Positions 24,161 through 32,862 of a stretch of DNA of 64,000 bases are shown here, in pieces. The DNA comes from Anaeromassilibacillus senegalensis (GTDB taxonomy: Bacteria; Bacillota; Clostridia; Oscillospirales; Acutalibacteraceae): the NCBI RefSeq assembly GCF_001261775.1, contig NZ_LN868537.1:496001-560000 (forward strand). Reading direction: 5' to 3'. The number at the start of each line of letters is the position of its first letter. The stretch's first letter is position 1. Below the pieces are notes generated by a model that ran no database searches, was not told the origin of the DNA, and was given only the letters and a program-made list of their open reading frames with translations. The translations under genes and the position numbers were made by a program.

Positions 24161-24344
24161 ATATAATCGATAATAATTAATTTGTTATCTTGAATTATAC
24201 TGTGGATAAGAAAGGCGGCTTAAGCGCGTTTAAAAATATAAATGATTTGACACAATAGTGAAATAATGACCATGAATTACTTGAAAACAAACACGCTCAC
24301 CTTATAACGACCAGACAACGACCAAAGGTGTAACTACAAAAAGA

Positions 24345-24393
24345 AAACCTCTCAAAAAATCCAGCATTTATGCCGATTTTCTGAGAGGTTAAG
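24345..24393 (-). terminator. terminator of ssrA
   Basis: On the minus strand AACCTCTCA ... TGAGAGGTT plus an A/T-rich inner stem forms a hairpin right after the tmRNA 3' end, followed by TTTTCTTTTTG. Confidence 0.8.
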
Positions 24394-24741
24394 TGGTGGA
24401 GCTGAGGAGAATCGAACTCCTGTCCGAGAACCGCTTGCCCAGGCCTTCTACGAGTGTAGCCGATGTTTTCACATTCCCTCTACACAGCGCCCACAGGCAG
24501 GCTCAGTGCTTTAGTAGCCTTTAAGCCGTGACAGGGGTAAAGGCGTTCCCTTGTTCACGTTCACCGCTCATCGACGCCTCTATCCGGGCCGCGGTGCTCC
24601 CGGTAGAGACGGCAGCCTAATTAGGCTGCGTACGCAACAGTATTGTTGTCGTTTAATTTTAAGATTGCGGCTTTTAAAGCGGGTCCGCGCCGCTACTCGC
24701 TTACCAGGGTTCACAATCCCCGTCGAAACCTTTACAGCCCC
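24394..24741 (-). ncRNA. ssrA: transfer-messenger RNA
   Basis: The minus strand starts GGGGCTGTAAAGGTTTCGAC and ends with the T-arm GGTTCTCGGACAGGAGTTCG-type sequence and an encoded CCA, which pair as the tRNA-like domain. The tag reading frame ends ...AAC GAC AAC AAT ACT GTT GCG TAC GCA GCC TAA, giving a tag that ends NDNNTVAYAA. The codon before this Asn is TTA; the nearest in-frame Ala codon GCA lies four codons further upstream, so the resume codon is not obvious. tmRNA rescues stalled ribosomes with SmpB, whose gene is immediately upstream. Confidence 0.95.
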
Positions 24742-24753
24742 ATATATAAGGGT

Positions 24754-25218
24754 TTAACGATTTTTTTCTTTCATCGCCCGGTCAATATCGCGCTTAGCTG
24801 CTTTTGCGGCCAAATCCTGCCGCTTATCATAAAGCTTTTTGCCACGACAGAGGCCAACTTGTACTTTAACCAGTGAGTCCTTAAAATACACGGAAAGCGG
24901 GATCAAAGAGTAACCGTCCTGTTTAACAAGCCCAAACAACCGCATGATTTCCCTTTTGTGCATCAGAAGTCTTCGTACGCGCATAGGATCCTTATTAAAA
25001 ATGTTACCCTGCTCATAGGCGCTGATGTGAAATCCATTAACGACCAATTCGCCGTTGACAACCGAACACCAGGCATCTTTCAAGTTGCACTGCCCGCGCC
25101 GCAGAGATTTTACCTCTGTGCCGCACAGTTCAATTCCAGCTTCCATACTTTCCTCGACAAAGTAGTCGTGATAGGCTTTTTTATTTTGTGCGATGGTTTT
25201 TAAAGACTTGGCCGCCAT
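24754..25218 (-). CDS. smpB: SsrA-binding protein SmpB
   Basis: A 154-residue protein; the start at 25218 follows AAAGGGAGG on the minus strand, while an upstream ATG at 25266 lies inside the promoter. It shows the full SmpB pattern: [38 protein letters not shown], the [12 protein letters not shown] segment, [10 protein letters not shown] and the basic C-terminal tail [13 protein letters not shown] that enters the mRNA channel. It binds tmRNA and delivers it to stalled ribosomes. ssrA starts 13 bases after its stop, so both may share transcripts. Confidence 0.97.
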   Translation of the reverse strand: MAAKSLKTIAQNKKAYHDYFVEESMEAGIELCGTEVKSLRRGQCNLKDAWCSVVNGELVVNGFHISAYEQGNIFNKDPMRVRRLLMHKREIMRLFGLVKQDGYSLIPLSVYFKDSLVKVQVGLCRGKKLYDKRQDLAAKAAKRDIDRAMKEKNR

Positions 25219-25256
25219 AAAAAAGCCTCCCTTTTCCGTCTTTGCTGTGGCTATAT

Positions 25257-25285
25257 AGAATACCATAAATTTTGCTTTTTGTCAA
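25257..25285 (-). promoter_or_regulatory. promoter of smpB
   Basis: On the minus strand TTGACA and TATTCT are separated by exactly 17 bases, about 40 bases before the smpB start. Confidence 0.75.
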
Positions 25286-25305
25286 TTGTGAAGCGGCAAA
25301 GAGAG

Positions 25306-25345
25306 GGCAAAGGCGGTTCCGTCGTCTACAGATATCGCCTTTGCC
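25306..25345 (-). terminator. hairpin downstream of small minus-strand genes
   Basis: GGCAAAGGCG and CGCCTTTGCC form a perfect 10-bp stem 15 bases after the stop of the 55-residue gene. The T-rich tail is weak, so it may be a terminator or an mRNA-stabilising hairpin. Confidence 0.5.
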
Positions 25346-25359
25346 AAAATAGAGATGCA

Positions 25360-25527
25360 TTATGGTTCGTTTGCAAAATGTTCGGCAAGTTGTTGCCGCA
25401 CCTCTGCTGATTCGCTGAAAACACTGTTGCTGTAAAGCGCTGCACTGCCGGAAAACTGTTTTGGCAATGCTTTTAAACTTTCCATATAGGCATTCTCATC
25501 CCGCGTGTTTGAGAAAATATTTTCCAT
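25360..25527 (-). CDS. 55-residue protein of unknown function
   Basis: An ATG at 25525-25527 follows CGGGAGGTGTTGTT, a strong ribosome site. The product (MENIFSNTRDENAYMESLKA ... EVRQQLAEHFANEP) is acidic and helical, without Cys, signal peptide or membrane segment. It lies 74 bases downstream of another tiny gene on the same strand and may be co-transcribed with it. I do not recognise the family; the strong ribosome site and clean stop are the evidence that it is real. Confidence 0.6.
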   Translation of the reverse strand: MENIFSNTRDENAYMESLKALPKQFSGSAALYSNSVFSESAEVRQQLAEHFANEP

Positions 25528-25601
25528 AACAACACCTCCCGAAACTATTTTGTCTGAGAGGACACAAAAAATTTAAGGAAAATATTTCTCTTAGAATGTT
25601 T

Positions 25602-25769
25602 TTACCAATGGGGTGGTTTAGGTGGATGGCCTGGCCCATGTGGCGGCTTTGGAGGTGGCCCGGGAAGCCCAGGTCCGTGCGGCGGAGGTGGACGATGAAA
25701 CCAGCCAGGAAAAGGCGTCCCAGGGCCATTGGGGCCGCCGGGAAGATGTGGCCAGATATAAAAACGCAT
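25602..25769 (-). CDS. 55-residue Pro/Gly/His-rich small protein
   Basis: The start at 25769 follows AAAGGAGGAAGTCAC, a near-perfect ribosome site. After MRFYIWPHLPGG the protein is built of Pro, Gly and His in PPPPHGPG, PPPKPPHGPG and HPPKPPHW runs. Such composition is known in spore coat and other structural proteins of Firmicutes, but no family can be named. Another small gene follows on the same strand. The plus strand of the same region is also open but has no ribosome site. A spore-related role is only a guess. Confidence 0.62.
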   Translation of the reverse strand: MRFYIWPHLPGGPNGPGTPFPGWFHRPPPPHGPGLPGPPPKPPHGPGHPPKPPHW

Positions 25770-25903
25770 GTGACTTCCTCCTTTCCTTAATAAAGGTATG
25801 CGGAAAGAAGTCAAAATGTCGCTTGCCTTGCAAACACCAGGTTGATTGGAAGAGCATATACTGAAAAAGACTTCGACTCTAACTTTATAAGGGAGGATGC
25901 ACT

Positions 25904-26827
25904 TTGAAAGGAATTGACGTCAGTGCGGACAACCATGTGGAATGGGAAACGGCGAAAGAGGGCGGACTGGAATTTGCCATGCTTCGATGCGGATACGGAA
26001 AAGATCTGGCAAGCCAGGATGACCCTTCATTTGCCGGCAATGTTTCTGCATGTGAGCAATTGAATATACCTTGGGGAACGTATCTGTACAGCTACGCTTT
26101 AAATACAGAAGATGCCAGGAGTGAGCTGGCACATATTCTGCGCTTGGTTAAAGATCGGAAACCACTGTTTCCGGTTGTTCTGGATATGGAGGACGCGGAT
26201 GGTTACAAGGAAAAACACGGTATGCCGTCGCGCAGAGTTCTCACAGATATTATTAAGACGGTTTGCGACGGATTAAAAAAAGCTGGATATCTTGCCGGAT
26301 ATTATGTAAATAAATCCTGGCACGACCATATGATTTATCCAGATGAATTAAAAGAGTACGAATTTTGGTATGCCCGACCGGGATATAGAAAACCGGATTT
26401 GGATTGCGGCCTTTGGCAGAATAATATTCCTGCAACAGGGGGCGAGTGGCCCGGCGTTACAACCGGCGGGGAAAACGAATGCGATACGGATGTCAGCCTT
26501 AAAGATTATCCGCAGATTGTGCGGGACGAGGGGCTGAATAACTGGCCGAAAACAAACCCGATTTCCATCGACACTACAATGGATGTCACAAAGACGCGCG
26601 GACAGTGGTACGGGGTGAAATGCACAGCAGAGGATCCCGCGAAAATTGAGCTGTATCCGGGTACGCCGGACATTGTGACGGTCATTCCGGTCAAACGGGA
26701 GGGTGACAGCCAGTTTTTCCTGGTGGTCCCAATTGGACAGCCGGGGCAGAGCACTGGCATTTGGACTCGCTATGGAGGCGACGAAGAGACGGCTCAAAGA
26801 AGATTTGTATTCAAGATCGGTCAATAA
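25904..26827 (+). CDS. GH25 family lysozyme with a C-terminal domain shared with the prophage amidase
   Basis: Translation starts at TTG 25904 after GGGAGG. The 307-residue product has a GH25 (Cellosyl-type) muramidase domain in residues 1-205: KGIDVSADN and the start strand, FAMLRCGYG, VVLDMEDADGY with the catalytic acids, YYVNKSW and EFWYARPG. No signal peptide is visible. Residues about 225-307 (VTVIPVKREGDSQFFLVVPIGQPGQSTGIWTRYGG) closely match the C-terminus of the endolysin at 12003-12770. It may be a stranded phage lysin near ssrA and tRNA-Ser, or a host autolysin. Confidence 0.85.
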   Translation: MKGIDVSADNHVEWETAKEGGLEFAMLRCGYGKDLASQDDPSFAGNVSACEQLNIPWGTYLYSYALNTEDARSELAHILRLVKDRKPLFPVVLDMEDADGYKEKHGMPSRRVLTDIIKTVCDGLKKAGYLAGYYVNKSWHDHMIYPDELKEYEFWYARPGYRKPDLDCGLWQNNIPATGGEWPGVTTGGENECDTDVSLKDYPQIVRDEGLNNWPKTNPISIDTTMDVTKTRGQWYGVKCTAEDPAKIELYPGTPDIVTVIPVKREGDSQFFLVVPIGQPGQSTGIWTRYGGDEETAQRRFVFKIGQ

Positions 26828-26863
26828 AAAAACAAGCACCTGTGAAAACAGGTGCTTGTTTTT
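26826..26863. terminator. bidirectional terminator between lysozyme gene and tRNA-Ser
   Basis: CAAGCACCTG and CAGGTGCTTG form a 10-bp stem with A runs before and T runs after, so it works on both strands for the two convergent genes. Confidence 0.88.
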
Positions 26864-26866
26864 TGG

Positions 26867-26949
26867 CGGAGAGGATGCGACTCGAACGCACAATGCCTTG
26901 CGGCACACCACATTTCCAATGTGGCTCCTTACCATTAGAATACCTCTCC
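26867..26949 (-). tRNA. tRNA-Ser(GGA)
   Basis: The minus strand folds as a class II tRNA: acceptor GGAGAGG with CCTCTCC plus discriminator G, anticodon stem CCACA/TGTGG around TTGGAAA with anticodon GGA, a long variable arm (GCC-GCAA-GGC) and a T-arm with TTCGAGT. CCA is not encoded. It stands alone between the lysozyme gene and asnS. Confidence 0.9.
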
Positions 26950-27058
26950 ATATGCAATTTTACGCCGCCGCAACTGACAGCTTGATTATTATAGCGGATG
27001 CGTATCAAAAAAGCAAGAGGTTTTTTGAAATTTTTTTCAAAATTATGCAAAAATTTAC

Positions 27059-27087
27059 TTGCACCTTCCCAGAACGTGTTATAATAT
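27059..27087 (+). promoter_or_regulatory. promoter of asnS
   Basis: TTGCAC is followed 15 bases later by TATAAT, or 17 bases later by the overlapping TAATAT, about 75 bases before the asnS start. Confidence 0.6.
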
Positions 27088-27164
27088 AAAAACAAACCAA
27101 TTAAAAGTGCGGCAAAATGCAGAATAACAGAATTGCTGTACAAAAAACAGGGGGAACAAGTATT

Positions 27165-28559
27165 TTGAAGCGTACAGAAATCACAGAGCTTTATAAAAAA
27201 GCACAGGAGCTTGGCGGGAAGTCTGTTTTGGTCTGCGGCTGGGTGCGTACCATCCGTGATTCCAAAGCCCTTGGTTTTATCGATTTGAATGACGGCAGCT
27301 GCTTCAAAGGCGTGCAGGTTGTATTTGAAGCGGATAAGCTTTCCAATTACAAGGATATCGCAAAGTTGAATGTTGGCTCGGCTATCGTAGTTACCGGCGA
27401 GCTGCTGTTGACGCCGGAGGCAAAGCAGCCATTTGAAATCCATGCGATGGAAATCGCGGTGGAAGGTACATCCACGCCGGAGTATCCGTTGCAGAAAAAA
27501 CGCCATACAATGGAATATCTGCGTACCATCGCGCATCTGCGTCCTCGTACCAATACATTCAGTGCAGCGTTCCGTGTCAGGAGCGCAGCTGCCTATGCGA
27601 TTCACAAATTCTTTCATGAAAACGGATTTGTCTATGCCCATACGCCGCTGATTACCGGTAGTGACTGTGAAGGCGCTGGTGAGATGTTTACTGTGACGAC
27701 GCTGGATCCTGAGAACCCGCCCCGCACAGAGGATGGCACCGTGGATTACAGCCAGGACTTTTTCCAGAAACGTACGTCCCTCACTGTTTCCGGCCAGCTG
27801 GAGGCGGAGTGTATGGCGATGGCCTTCGGCAAAGTTTATACCTTTGGCCCAACCTTCCGTGCCGAAAAATCATATACGCAGCGCCATGCGGCGGAATTCT
27901 GGATGATTGAGCCGGAGATTGCATTCGCAGACTTGAAGGACGATATGGAGCTTGCGGAAGCGATGATGAAATTCGTCATTCAATACGTTTTGGACACTTG
28001 TCCGGCGGATATCGCGTTTTTCAATCAGTTTGTGGACAAAGGCCTTTTGGACCGTCTGCACAATGTTGTCAGTTCTGAGTTTGCCTGTGTTACCTACACC
28101 GAAGCGGTGGACCTGTTGATGAAGAACAACGACAAATTTGAATACAAAGTGGAGTGGGGAACCGATCTCCAGACCGAACATGAAAAATATCTGACAGAGC
28201 AGGTTTTCGGAAAGCCGGTCTTTGTAACCGACTATCCAAAGGAAATCAAGGCTTTTTATATGCGCATGAACGACGACGGAAAGACCGTCGCGGCGGTAGA
28301 CTTGCTGGTTCCCGGGATCGGCGAGATCATCGGCGGCAGCCAGCGTGAGGAGCGCATGGATATTCTGTTGCAGCGAATGAAGGACTTTAATCTGGAAGAG
28401 GAAAACTACTGGTGGTATCTGGACCTACGCAAGTACGGCGGGACAAAGCACGCTGGATTTGGCTTGGGCTTTGAACGTCTGGTGATGTACTTGACCGGCA
28501 TTTCCAATATCCGCGATGTGCTGCCTTTCCCGCGGACCACTGGTACAGCGGAATTCTAA
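27165..28559 (+). CDS. asnS: asparaginyl-tRNA synthetase
   Basis: TTG 27165 is preferred ([11 protein letters not shown], as in other AsnRS) with GGGGGAAC before it; ATG 27117 would add 16 unusual residues. At 464 residues the length is normal. An OB-fold anticodon-binding domain (about 1-115; [24 protein letters not shown]) is followed by the class II catalytic domain with motif 2 ([25 protein letters not shown]) and motif 3 ([15 protein letters not shown]). It charges tRNA-Asn in the cytosol. Confidence 0.96.
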   Translation: MKRTEITELYKKAQELGGKSVLVCGWVRTIRDSKALGFIDLNDGSCFKGVQVVFEADKLSNYKDIAKLNVGSAIVVTGELLLTPEAKQPFEIHAMEIAVEGTSTPEYPLQKKRHTMEYLRTIAHLRPRTNTFSAAFRVRSAAAYAIHKFFHENGFVYAHTPLITGSDCEGAGEMFTVTTLDPENPPRTEDGTVDYSQDFFQKRTSLTVSGQLEAECMAMAFGKVYTFGPTFRAEKSYTQRHAAEFWMIEPEIAFADLKDDMELAEAMMKFVIQYVLDTCPADIAFFNQFVDKGLLDRLHNVVSSEFACVTYTEAVDLLMKNNDKFEYKVEWGTDLQTEHEKYLTEQVFGKPVFVTDYPKEIKAFYMRMNDDGKTVAAVDLLVPGIGEIIGGSQREERMDILLQRMKDFNLEEENYWWYLDLRKYGGTKHAGFGLGFERLVMYLTGISNIRDVLPFPRTTGTAEF

Positions 28560-28640
28560 AAATGGGGTTTGCGTTTAGACATCCTGCATAAACAATCAAT
28601 ATATAAAGGAAAAACAGCGGCGCGCCGCGTGAAATATTCT

Positions 28641-28686
28641 CCGCATAATGAAAGGTGGAGGAATGTTTCATGCGGCGTAATTTTTT
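28641..28686 (+). terminator. terminator after asnS
   Basis: CCGCA...TGAAA pairs with TTTCATGCGG (one small bulge), followed by AATTTTTT. The rest of the roughly 390-base gap between asnS and the aminotransferase gene holds only a promoter at 28793-28821 that I can identify. Confidence 0.6.
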
Positions 28687-28792
28687 GTATGGTTTTATTT
28701 CTGCGTTTTCTCGTCGTTATGGACAATATTTTTTACAAGGGATTGCGAATAATTTGTCAAATAAGAGAAAATGCAGGATGCTGTTTTTTATC

Positions 28793-28821
28793 TTGCGTTT
28801 TTAAATGTGATGGATTAAAAT
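28793..28821 (+). promoter_or_regulatory. promoter of the aminotransferase gene
   Basis: TTGCGT and TAAAAT are separated by exactly 17 bases, about 130 bases before the start, leaving a medium-length untranslated leader with no recognised element. Confidence 0.5.
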
Positions 28822-28951
28822 AGTAAAGGTCTGTTATGGCACAGATTCTTTGATTTTTCAGTATTATATAGGAAGATTGTAAAAGAGGCCTTTTAAAATG
28901 GATGCAGGGCCACACGAAAAAAATGCATTTTAATTAAAGGAGATGCTCATT

Positions 28952-30232
28952 TTGGATTACCGATCAATGTCAAAGGAAGCACTGCAAGGAGCCAAGGCGG
29001 AACTGGAAAAACGCTACAAAGACATTCAGGCGATGGGCCTGAAGCTGAATATGGCGAGGGGAAAGCCCAGCCTGGCACAGCTGGATTTGTCCATGCCGAT
29101 GCTTGACCTTTTGAATTCTTCTTCCAATATTAAAGCTTCCACAGGCGACGATTGCCGCAACTACGGCCTGGCGGACGGCCTGCCGGAAATGCGCGAGCTG
29201 TTTGCACAAATGCTCGGAATCGACGACCATAATATTATTGTGGGCGGGAATTCCAGCCTGAATATGATGTTCGATGCGGTTTCCTGTGCGATGACCCACG
29301 GTTTTCCGGGCAGCAAGCCCTGGGGACAGCAGGGGCATTTAAAATTCCTGTGCCCGTCTCCCGGCTATGACCGGCACTTTGCCATCACGGAATATTTTGG
29401 CTTTGAGATGATCCCGGTTCCGATGACGGCGGAGGGCCCGGATATGGATGTGGTCGATGCATTGATTCAAAATGATCCGCAAGTAAAGGGAATCTGGTGT
29501 GTACCGAAGTATTCCAATCCGACGGGTATTACCTATTCCGATGAAACGGTCCGCCGCTTTGCAGCCCTGAAGCCCGCCGCGCCCGACTTTAAGATTTTCT
29601 GGGATAATGCGTACTGCGTACATGATTTGACGGATACGCCCGACCAGCTGCTAAATTTGTGGCACGAGTGCCGCAAACAGCACAGCATCGATATGCCCAT
29701 TTTCTTTGCGTCCACCAGCAAGATTACCTTCCCGGGTTCCGGCGTTGCAGCCATGGGAGCAAGTGAACATAACCTGGCGGTGTTCAGAGAGCACTATTCT
29801 TTCCAGACCATTGGCCCGGATAAGTTGAACCAGCTCCGCCATATTTACTTCTTTGGAAATATGGACGGCGTGAGGCTGCAAATGGAAAAACACCGTGCGA
29901 TCCTGGAGCCCAAATTCCAGATGGTTCAGGCAAAACTGGAAGAGAATCTAAGCGGCAAAAACGTTGCGCGGTGGACCAGGCCGAACGGCGGTTATTTTGT
30001 AAGCGTCGACGTATTGGACGGCTGCGCGAAGCGCGTGGTAGGGCTTTGCAAAGAGGCCGGTGTTACACTGACTGGCGCCGGCGCAACCTATCCCTATGGG
30101 AAAGATCCGAAAGACAGCAACATCCGTGTGGCGCCGACCTTTCCGCCGGTTTCCGAACTGGAAATGGCGATGGATGTATTCTGTGTAGCGGTGCAGCTGG
30201 CAGCAGTGGAAAAACTGCTGGAGCAGGCGTAA
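28952..30232 (+). CDS. PLP-dependent aminotransferase (AspT-like, class I)
   Basis: TTG 28952 is chosen because AAAGGAG is correctly spaced for it and only touches the in-frame ATG 28943. The 426-residue enzyme has LNMARGKPSLAQLDLS at the start, a PLP-binding GGNSSLNMMFD segment, CVPKYSNPTGITYSDE, the aspartate-containing IFWDNAYCVHDL and the PLP-lysine region FASTSKITFPGSG. This pattern matches the atypical aspartate aminotransferases of the AspT subgroup rather than classical AspC. It probably transfers the amino group between aspartate or similar acids and 2-oxoglutarate. Confidence 0.85.
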   Translation: MDYRSMSKEALQGAKAELEKRYKDIQAMGLKLNMARGKPSLAQLDLSMPMLDLLNSSSNIKASTGDDCRNYGLADGLPEMRELFAQMLGIDDHNIIVGGNSSLNMMFDAVSCAMTHGFPGSKPWGQQGHLKFLCPSPGYDRHFAITEYFGFEMIPVPMTAEGPDMDVVDALIQNDPQVKGIWCVPKYSNPTGITYSDETVRRFAALKPAAPDFKIFWDNAYCVHDLTDTPDQLLNLWHECRKQHSIDMPIFFASTSKITFPGSGVAAMGASEHNLAVFREHYSFQTIGPDKLNQLRHIYFFGNMDGVRLQMEKHRAILEPKFQMVQAKLEENLSGKNVARWTRPNGGYFVSVDVLDGCAKRVVGLCKEAGVTLTGAGATYPYGKDPKDSNIRVAPTFPPVSELEMAMDVFCVAVQLAAVEKLLEQA

Positions 30233-30256
30233 GCCAACTGGATAAAATGCGATTGC

Positions 30257-30292
30257 GACCGGCGGGTGCGTTCTGGCGTCCGCCGGTTTTTG
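30257..30292 (+). terminator. terminator after the aminotransferase gene
   Basis: CCGGCGG and CCGCCGG pair around a 14-base loop, followed by TTTTTGCGTTTTCT. Confidence 0.8.
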
Positions 30293-30393
30293 CGTTTTCT
30301 TCAGAATCGACACGAAATATTCATATTTCCTAGGAACATTGAGCAAAAAATTGGAGTATTTATAATTTTATTAGATTATTTGTACTAAATTGA

Positions 30394-30422
30394 TTGACTT
30401 TTCGGCATAAGAATTCTATAAT
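30394..30422 (+). promoter_or_regulatory. promoter of secD-secF
   Basis: TTGACT and TATAAT are separated by exactly 17 bases, about 58 bases before the secD start. Confidence 0.8.
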
Positions 30423-30480
30423 TAAACCTGTTACGTCTGCGATGGAACGCAGAAACCATTAGACATTGGAGGATTTACGC

Positions 30481-31836
30481 ATGAAGCGAGCAAAGAAACC
30501 TGTATTTTTCATCGTCGCCCTCCTGATCTTGGTTTTCGCCTATACCTCTCTGTTTGGGGTACATGGTCAAAACGGAGATAACAGGATCACCTACATAAAA
30601 GGTGCCAGCGATATCAGATGGGGAATCGACATCAACGGCGGCGTTGAAGCAACATTCAGTCCGGACACACAGGGTGTGAAGGCAACGGAAGATCAGTTGA
30701 ATTCCGCTAAAGCAATTGTTGAGCTGCGTCTGGTCAACCAGAACATCACCGACTATGAGCTTTACGTGGACTATAACCAGGACCACATTATTGTGCGTTT
30801 CCCGTGGAAAAACGACGAAACTACGTTTGATCCGGAGAATGCCATTCAGGAGCTTTCCGCAACGGCGCTTCTGACCTTCAGAGAAGGTACGGAATATACG
30901 GATTCCAACATTGTTCTGCAGGGAAGTGACGTTAAGAGCGCCACTGCACGGATGACGCAGAACCAGAGCACCGGCCAGACAGAATACGAGGTCGGCCTGG
31001 AGCTGAGCAGCGAAGGCACTTCCAAATTCGCAGAGGCGACAGAGCGTCTGCAGGGACAAACCATCTCTATCTGGATGGACGATACAATGATTTCCGCGCC
31101 GACAGTCAACGCGGTGATCACAGACGGAAAAGCTTCCATCACCGGCGGCTTCACCGCGTCCGATGCATCCGACCTTGCCAACAAAATCAACGCGGGCGCA
31201 CTGCCCTTTAAACTGGTCACCACCAACTTTAGTACGGTCAGCCCCACATTGGGTGCTTCCGCTCTGGATGCGATGACCATCGCGGGCTTGATCGGATTCA
31301 TTCTGGTCTGCCTGATGATGCTGATTGTATATCGTCTGCCGGGCTTTGTTTCCATTATTGCCCTGATCGGCCAGATGGCGATCTGCTTCGCGGCGGTTTC
31401 CGGTTATCTGCCGTTTATCAACAGCTTTACCATGACGCTGCCTGGTATTGCCGGTATCATCCTTTCGATCGGTATGGGCGTGGATGCGAATATCATTACC
31501 TTTACCAGAATCAAGGAAGAACTGAATGCGGGCAAGACCCTTGATGGCGCAATTCAGAAGGGAAATGCAAACAGCTTCTGGGCGATTTTTGACGGTAATA
31601 TCACCACTATTTTGGTCGCTTTGATCCTAATGATGGTCTTCGGCCCGACCAATATTCTCTCCATGCTGTTTGGACCGTCCACCACCGGCTCGGTTTACTC
31701 CTTCGGTTACACGTTGCTGGTTGGCAACATCGGCAACTTCATCATGGGCGTTGGCGCATCCCGCTTGATGCTGAAATCCATCTCCGGGTTCAAGTGCTTC
31801 CGCAATAAATGGTTATATGGAGGTGCTGCGAAATGA
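30481..31836 (+). CDS. secD: protein translocase subunit SecD
   Basis: ATG 30481 follows TTGGAGG. The 451-residue membrane protein has one N-terminal helix (residues ~8-24), a periplasm-side domain with GIDINGGVEATFSPD and STVSPTLGASALDAM, and five C-terminal helices with LPGIAGIILSIGMGVDANIITF, the conserved RND-type segment that conducts protons. SecD with SecF uses the proton gradient to pull exported proteins through SecYEG. The protein is at the short end of the family because the first extracytoplasmic domain is compact. Confidence 0.94.
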   Translation: MKRAKKPVFFIVALLILVFAYTSLFGVHGQNGDNRITYIKGASDIRWGIDINGGVEATFSPDTQGVKATEDQLNSAKAIVELRLVNQNITDYELYVDYNQDHIIVRFPWKNDETTFDPENAIQELSATALLTFREGTEYTDSNIVLQGSDVKSATARMTQNQSTGQTEYEVGLELSSEGTSKFAEATERLQGQTISIWMDDTMISAPTVNAVITDGKASITGGFTASDASDLANKINAGALPFKLVTTNFSTVSPTLGASALDAMTIAGLIGFILVCLMMLIVYRLPGFVSIIALIGQMAICFAAVSGYLPFINSFTMTLPGIAGIILSIGMGVDANIITFTRIKEELNAGKTLDGAIQKGNANSFWAIFDGNITTILVALILMMVFGPTNILSMLFGPSTTGSVYSFGYTLLVGNIGNFIMGVGASRLMLKSISGFKCFRNKWLYGGAAK

Positions 31837-32804
31837 AGACGTTCAATTTTCAGTTTTGTGAGAAGAAAAAACTTTTCTTCGGAATCTCTTTAGCCGTGCT
31901 GGCAATCGGCCTCATTTTTAACATCATCTTTGGCACGCAGCTGGACATCCAATTTTCCGGCGGTGCTGTCATTAAGTACTCCTACAGCGGTTCCATTACC
32001 CAGGAAGATGTAGAGAAGATCGTAAAAGATGCATCCGGCAAGGACGTCAGTGTGCGTATCCATGAGGATATGTCCACGGTAAACGATCCGACCATTGCCA
32101 ACAACAGCGTTTCCATTTCCTTTGCGGGAACGGATTCCATCTCCCTGGAGCAGCAGCAGGCGATCGCCGCCGCTCTGGATGAAAAGCATCCGGACTCCAA
32201 ATTTGAAGTCATCGAATCCAGTTCTGTTAACCCGACGATGGGCCGCAGTTTCCTGCTTAAATGTGCGATCGCGATCCTGATTGCGTTTGTCCTGCTGGTT
32301 GTGTACGTCGGCTTCCGCTTTAAGAAGATCGGCGGTGTTACAGCCGGTATCATGGCGATTATCGCGTTGCTGCACGACGTGCTGATTGTGTACTTTACCT
32401 TCGTGGTTTTCCGCATGCCGATTAACGACAGCTTTATGGCGGTTGTACTGACCATCCTGGGCTATTCTTTGAACAATACGATTATCATTTACGACCGTAT
32501 CAGAGAAAATCGCCGCTTGATGGGGCCGAAGGCAACCTATGCGCAGCTGGTGGACACCAGCATCAATCAGACCCTTACCCGTTCCATCTTTACTTCCCTG
32601 AGCACCTTCATTGCGATTGCGGCGGTGTTTGTGGTTGGAACGGTTTACGGTTTGACCTCCGTTACCACCTTTGCGCTGCCGATGATGGTCGGCGTTGTGG
32701 TTGGCTGCTATTCTTCCATCTTTATTGCAGGTCCGCTGTATGTAGCGTGGCATGATCATAAGGATAAGAAGCGTGAGAGTGCGCAGGCCGCTGAAACAAA
32801 ATAA
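31833..32804 (+). CDS. secF: protein translocase subunit SecF
   Basis: The ATG overlaps the secD stop (ATGA) and follows ATGGAGG. The 323-residue protein has an N-terminal helix (~18-34), the IQFSGGAVIKYSYSG strand region, and five C-terminal helices with VVLTILGYSLNNTIIIYDRIRENR, the SecF counterpart of the conserved SecD segment. It ends with a charged cytosolic tail. It works as a heterodimer with SecD. Confidence 0.95.
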   Translation: MKTFNFQFCEKKKLFFGISLAVLAIGLIFNIIFGTQLDIQFSGGAVIKYSYSGSITQEDVEKIVKDASGKDVSVRIHEDMSTVNDPTIANNSVSISFAGTDSISLEQQQAIAAALDEKHPDSKFEVIESSSVNPTMGRSFLLKCAIAILIAFVLLVVYVGFRFKKIGGVTAGIMAIIALLHDVLIVYFTFVVFRMPINDSFMAVVLTILGYSLNNTIIIYDRIRENRRLMGPKATYAQLVDTSINQTLTRSIFTSLSTFIAIAAVFVVGTVYGLTSVTTFALPMMVGVVVGCYSSIFIAGPLYVAWHDHKDKKRESAQAAETK

Positions 32805-32818
32805 GACAAGATAAAGGT

Positions 32819-32848
32819 AAACACCGGTCAATTGACCGGTGTTTTTTT
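32819..32848. terminator. terminator between secF and a convergent pseudouridine synthase gene
   Basis: AACACCGGTCA and TGACCGGTGTT form a perfect palindrome followed by TTTTTTT on the plus strand. Confidence 0.85.
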
Positions 32849-32862
32849 GCGCGTATCTGTTG

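Noticed and set aside
26867..26949. Attachment-site duplication around tRNA-Ser or ssrA
   Set aside because: I looked for a second copy of the tRNA-Ser or ssrA 3' end in the window and saw none, so integration at these genes stays unproven.
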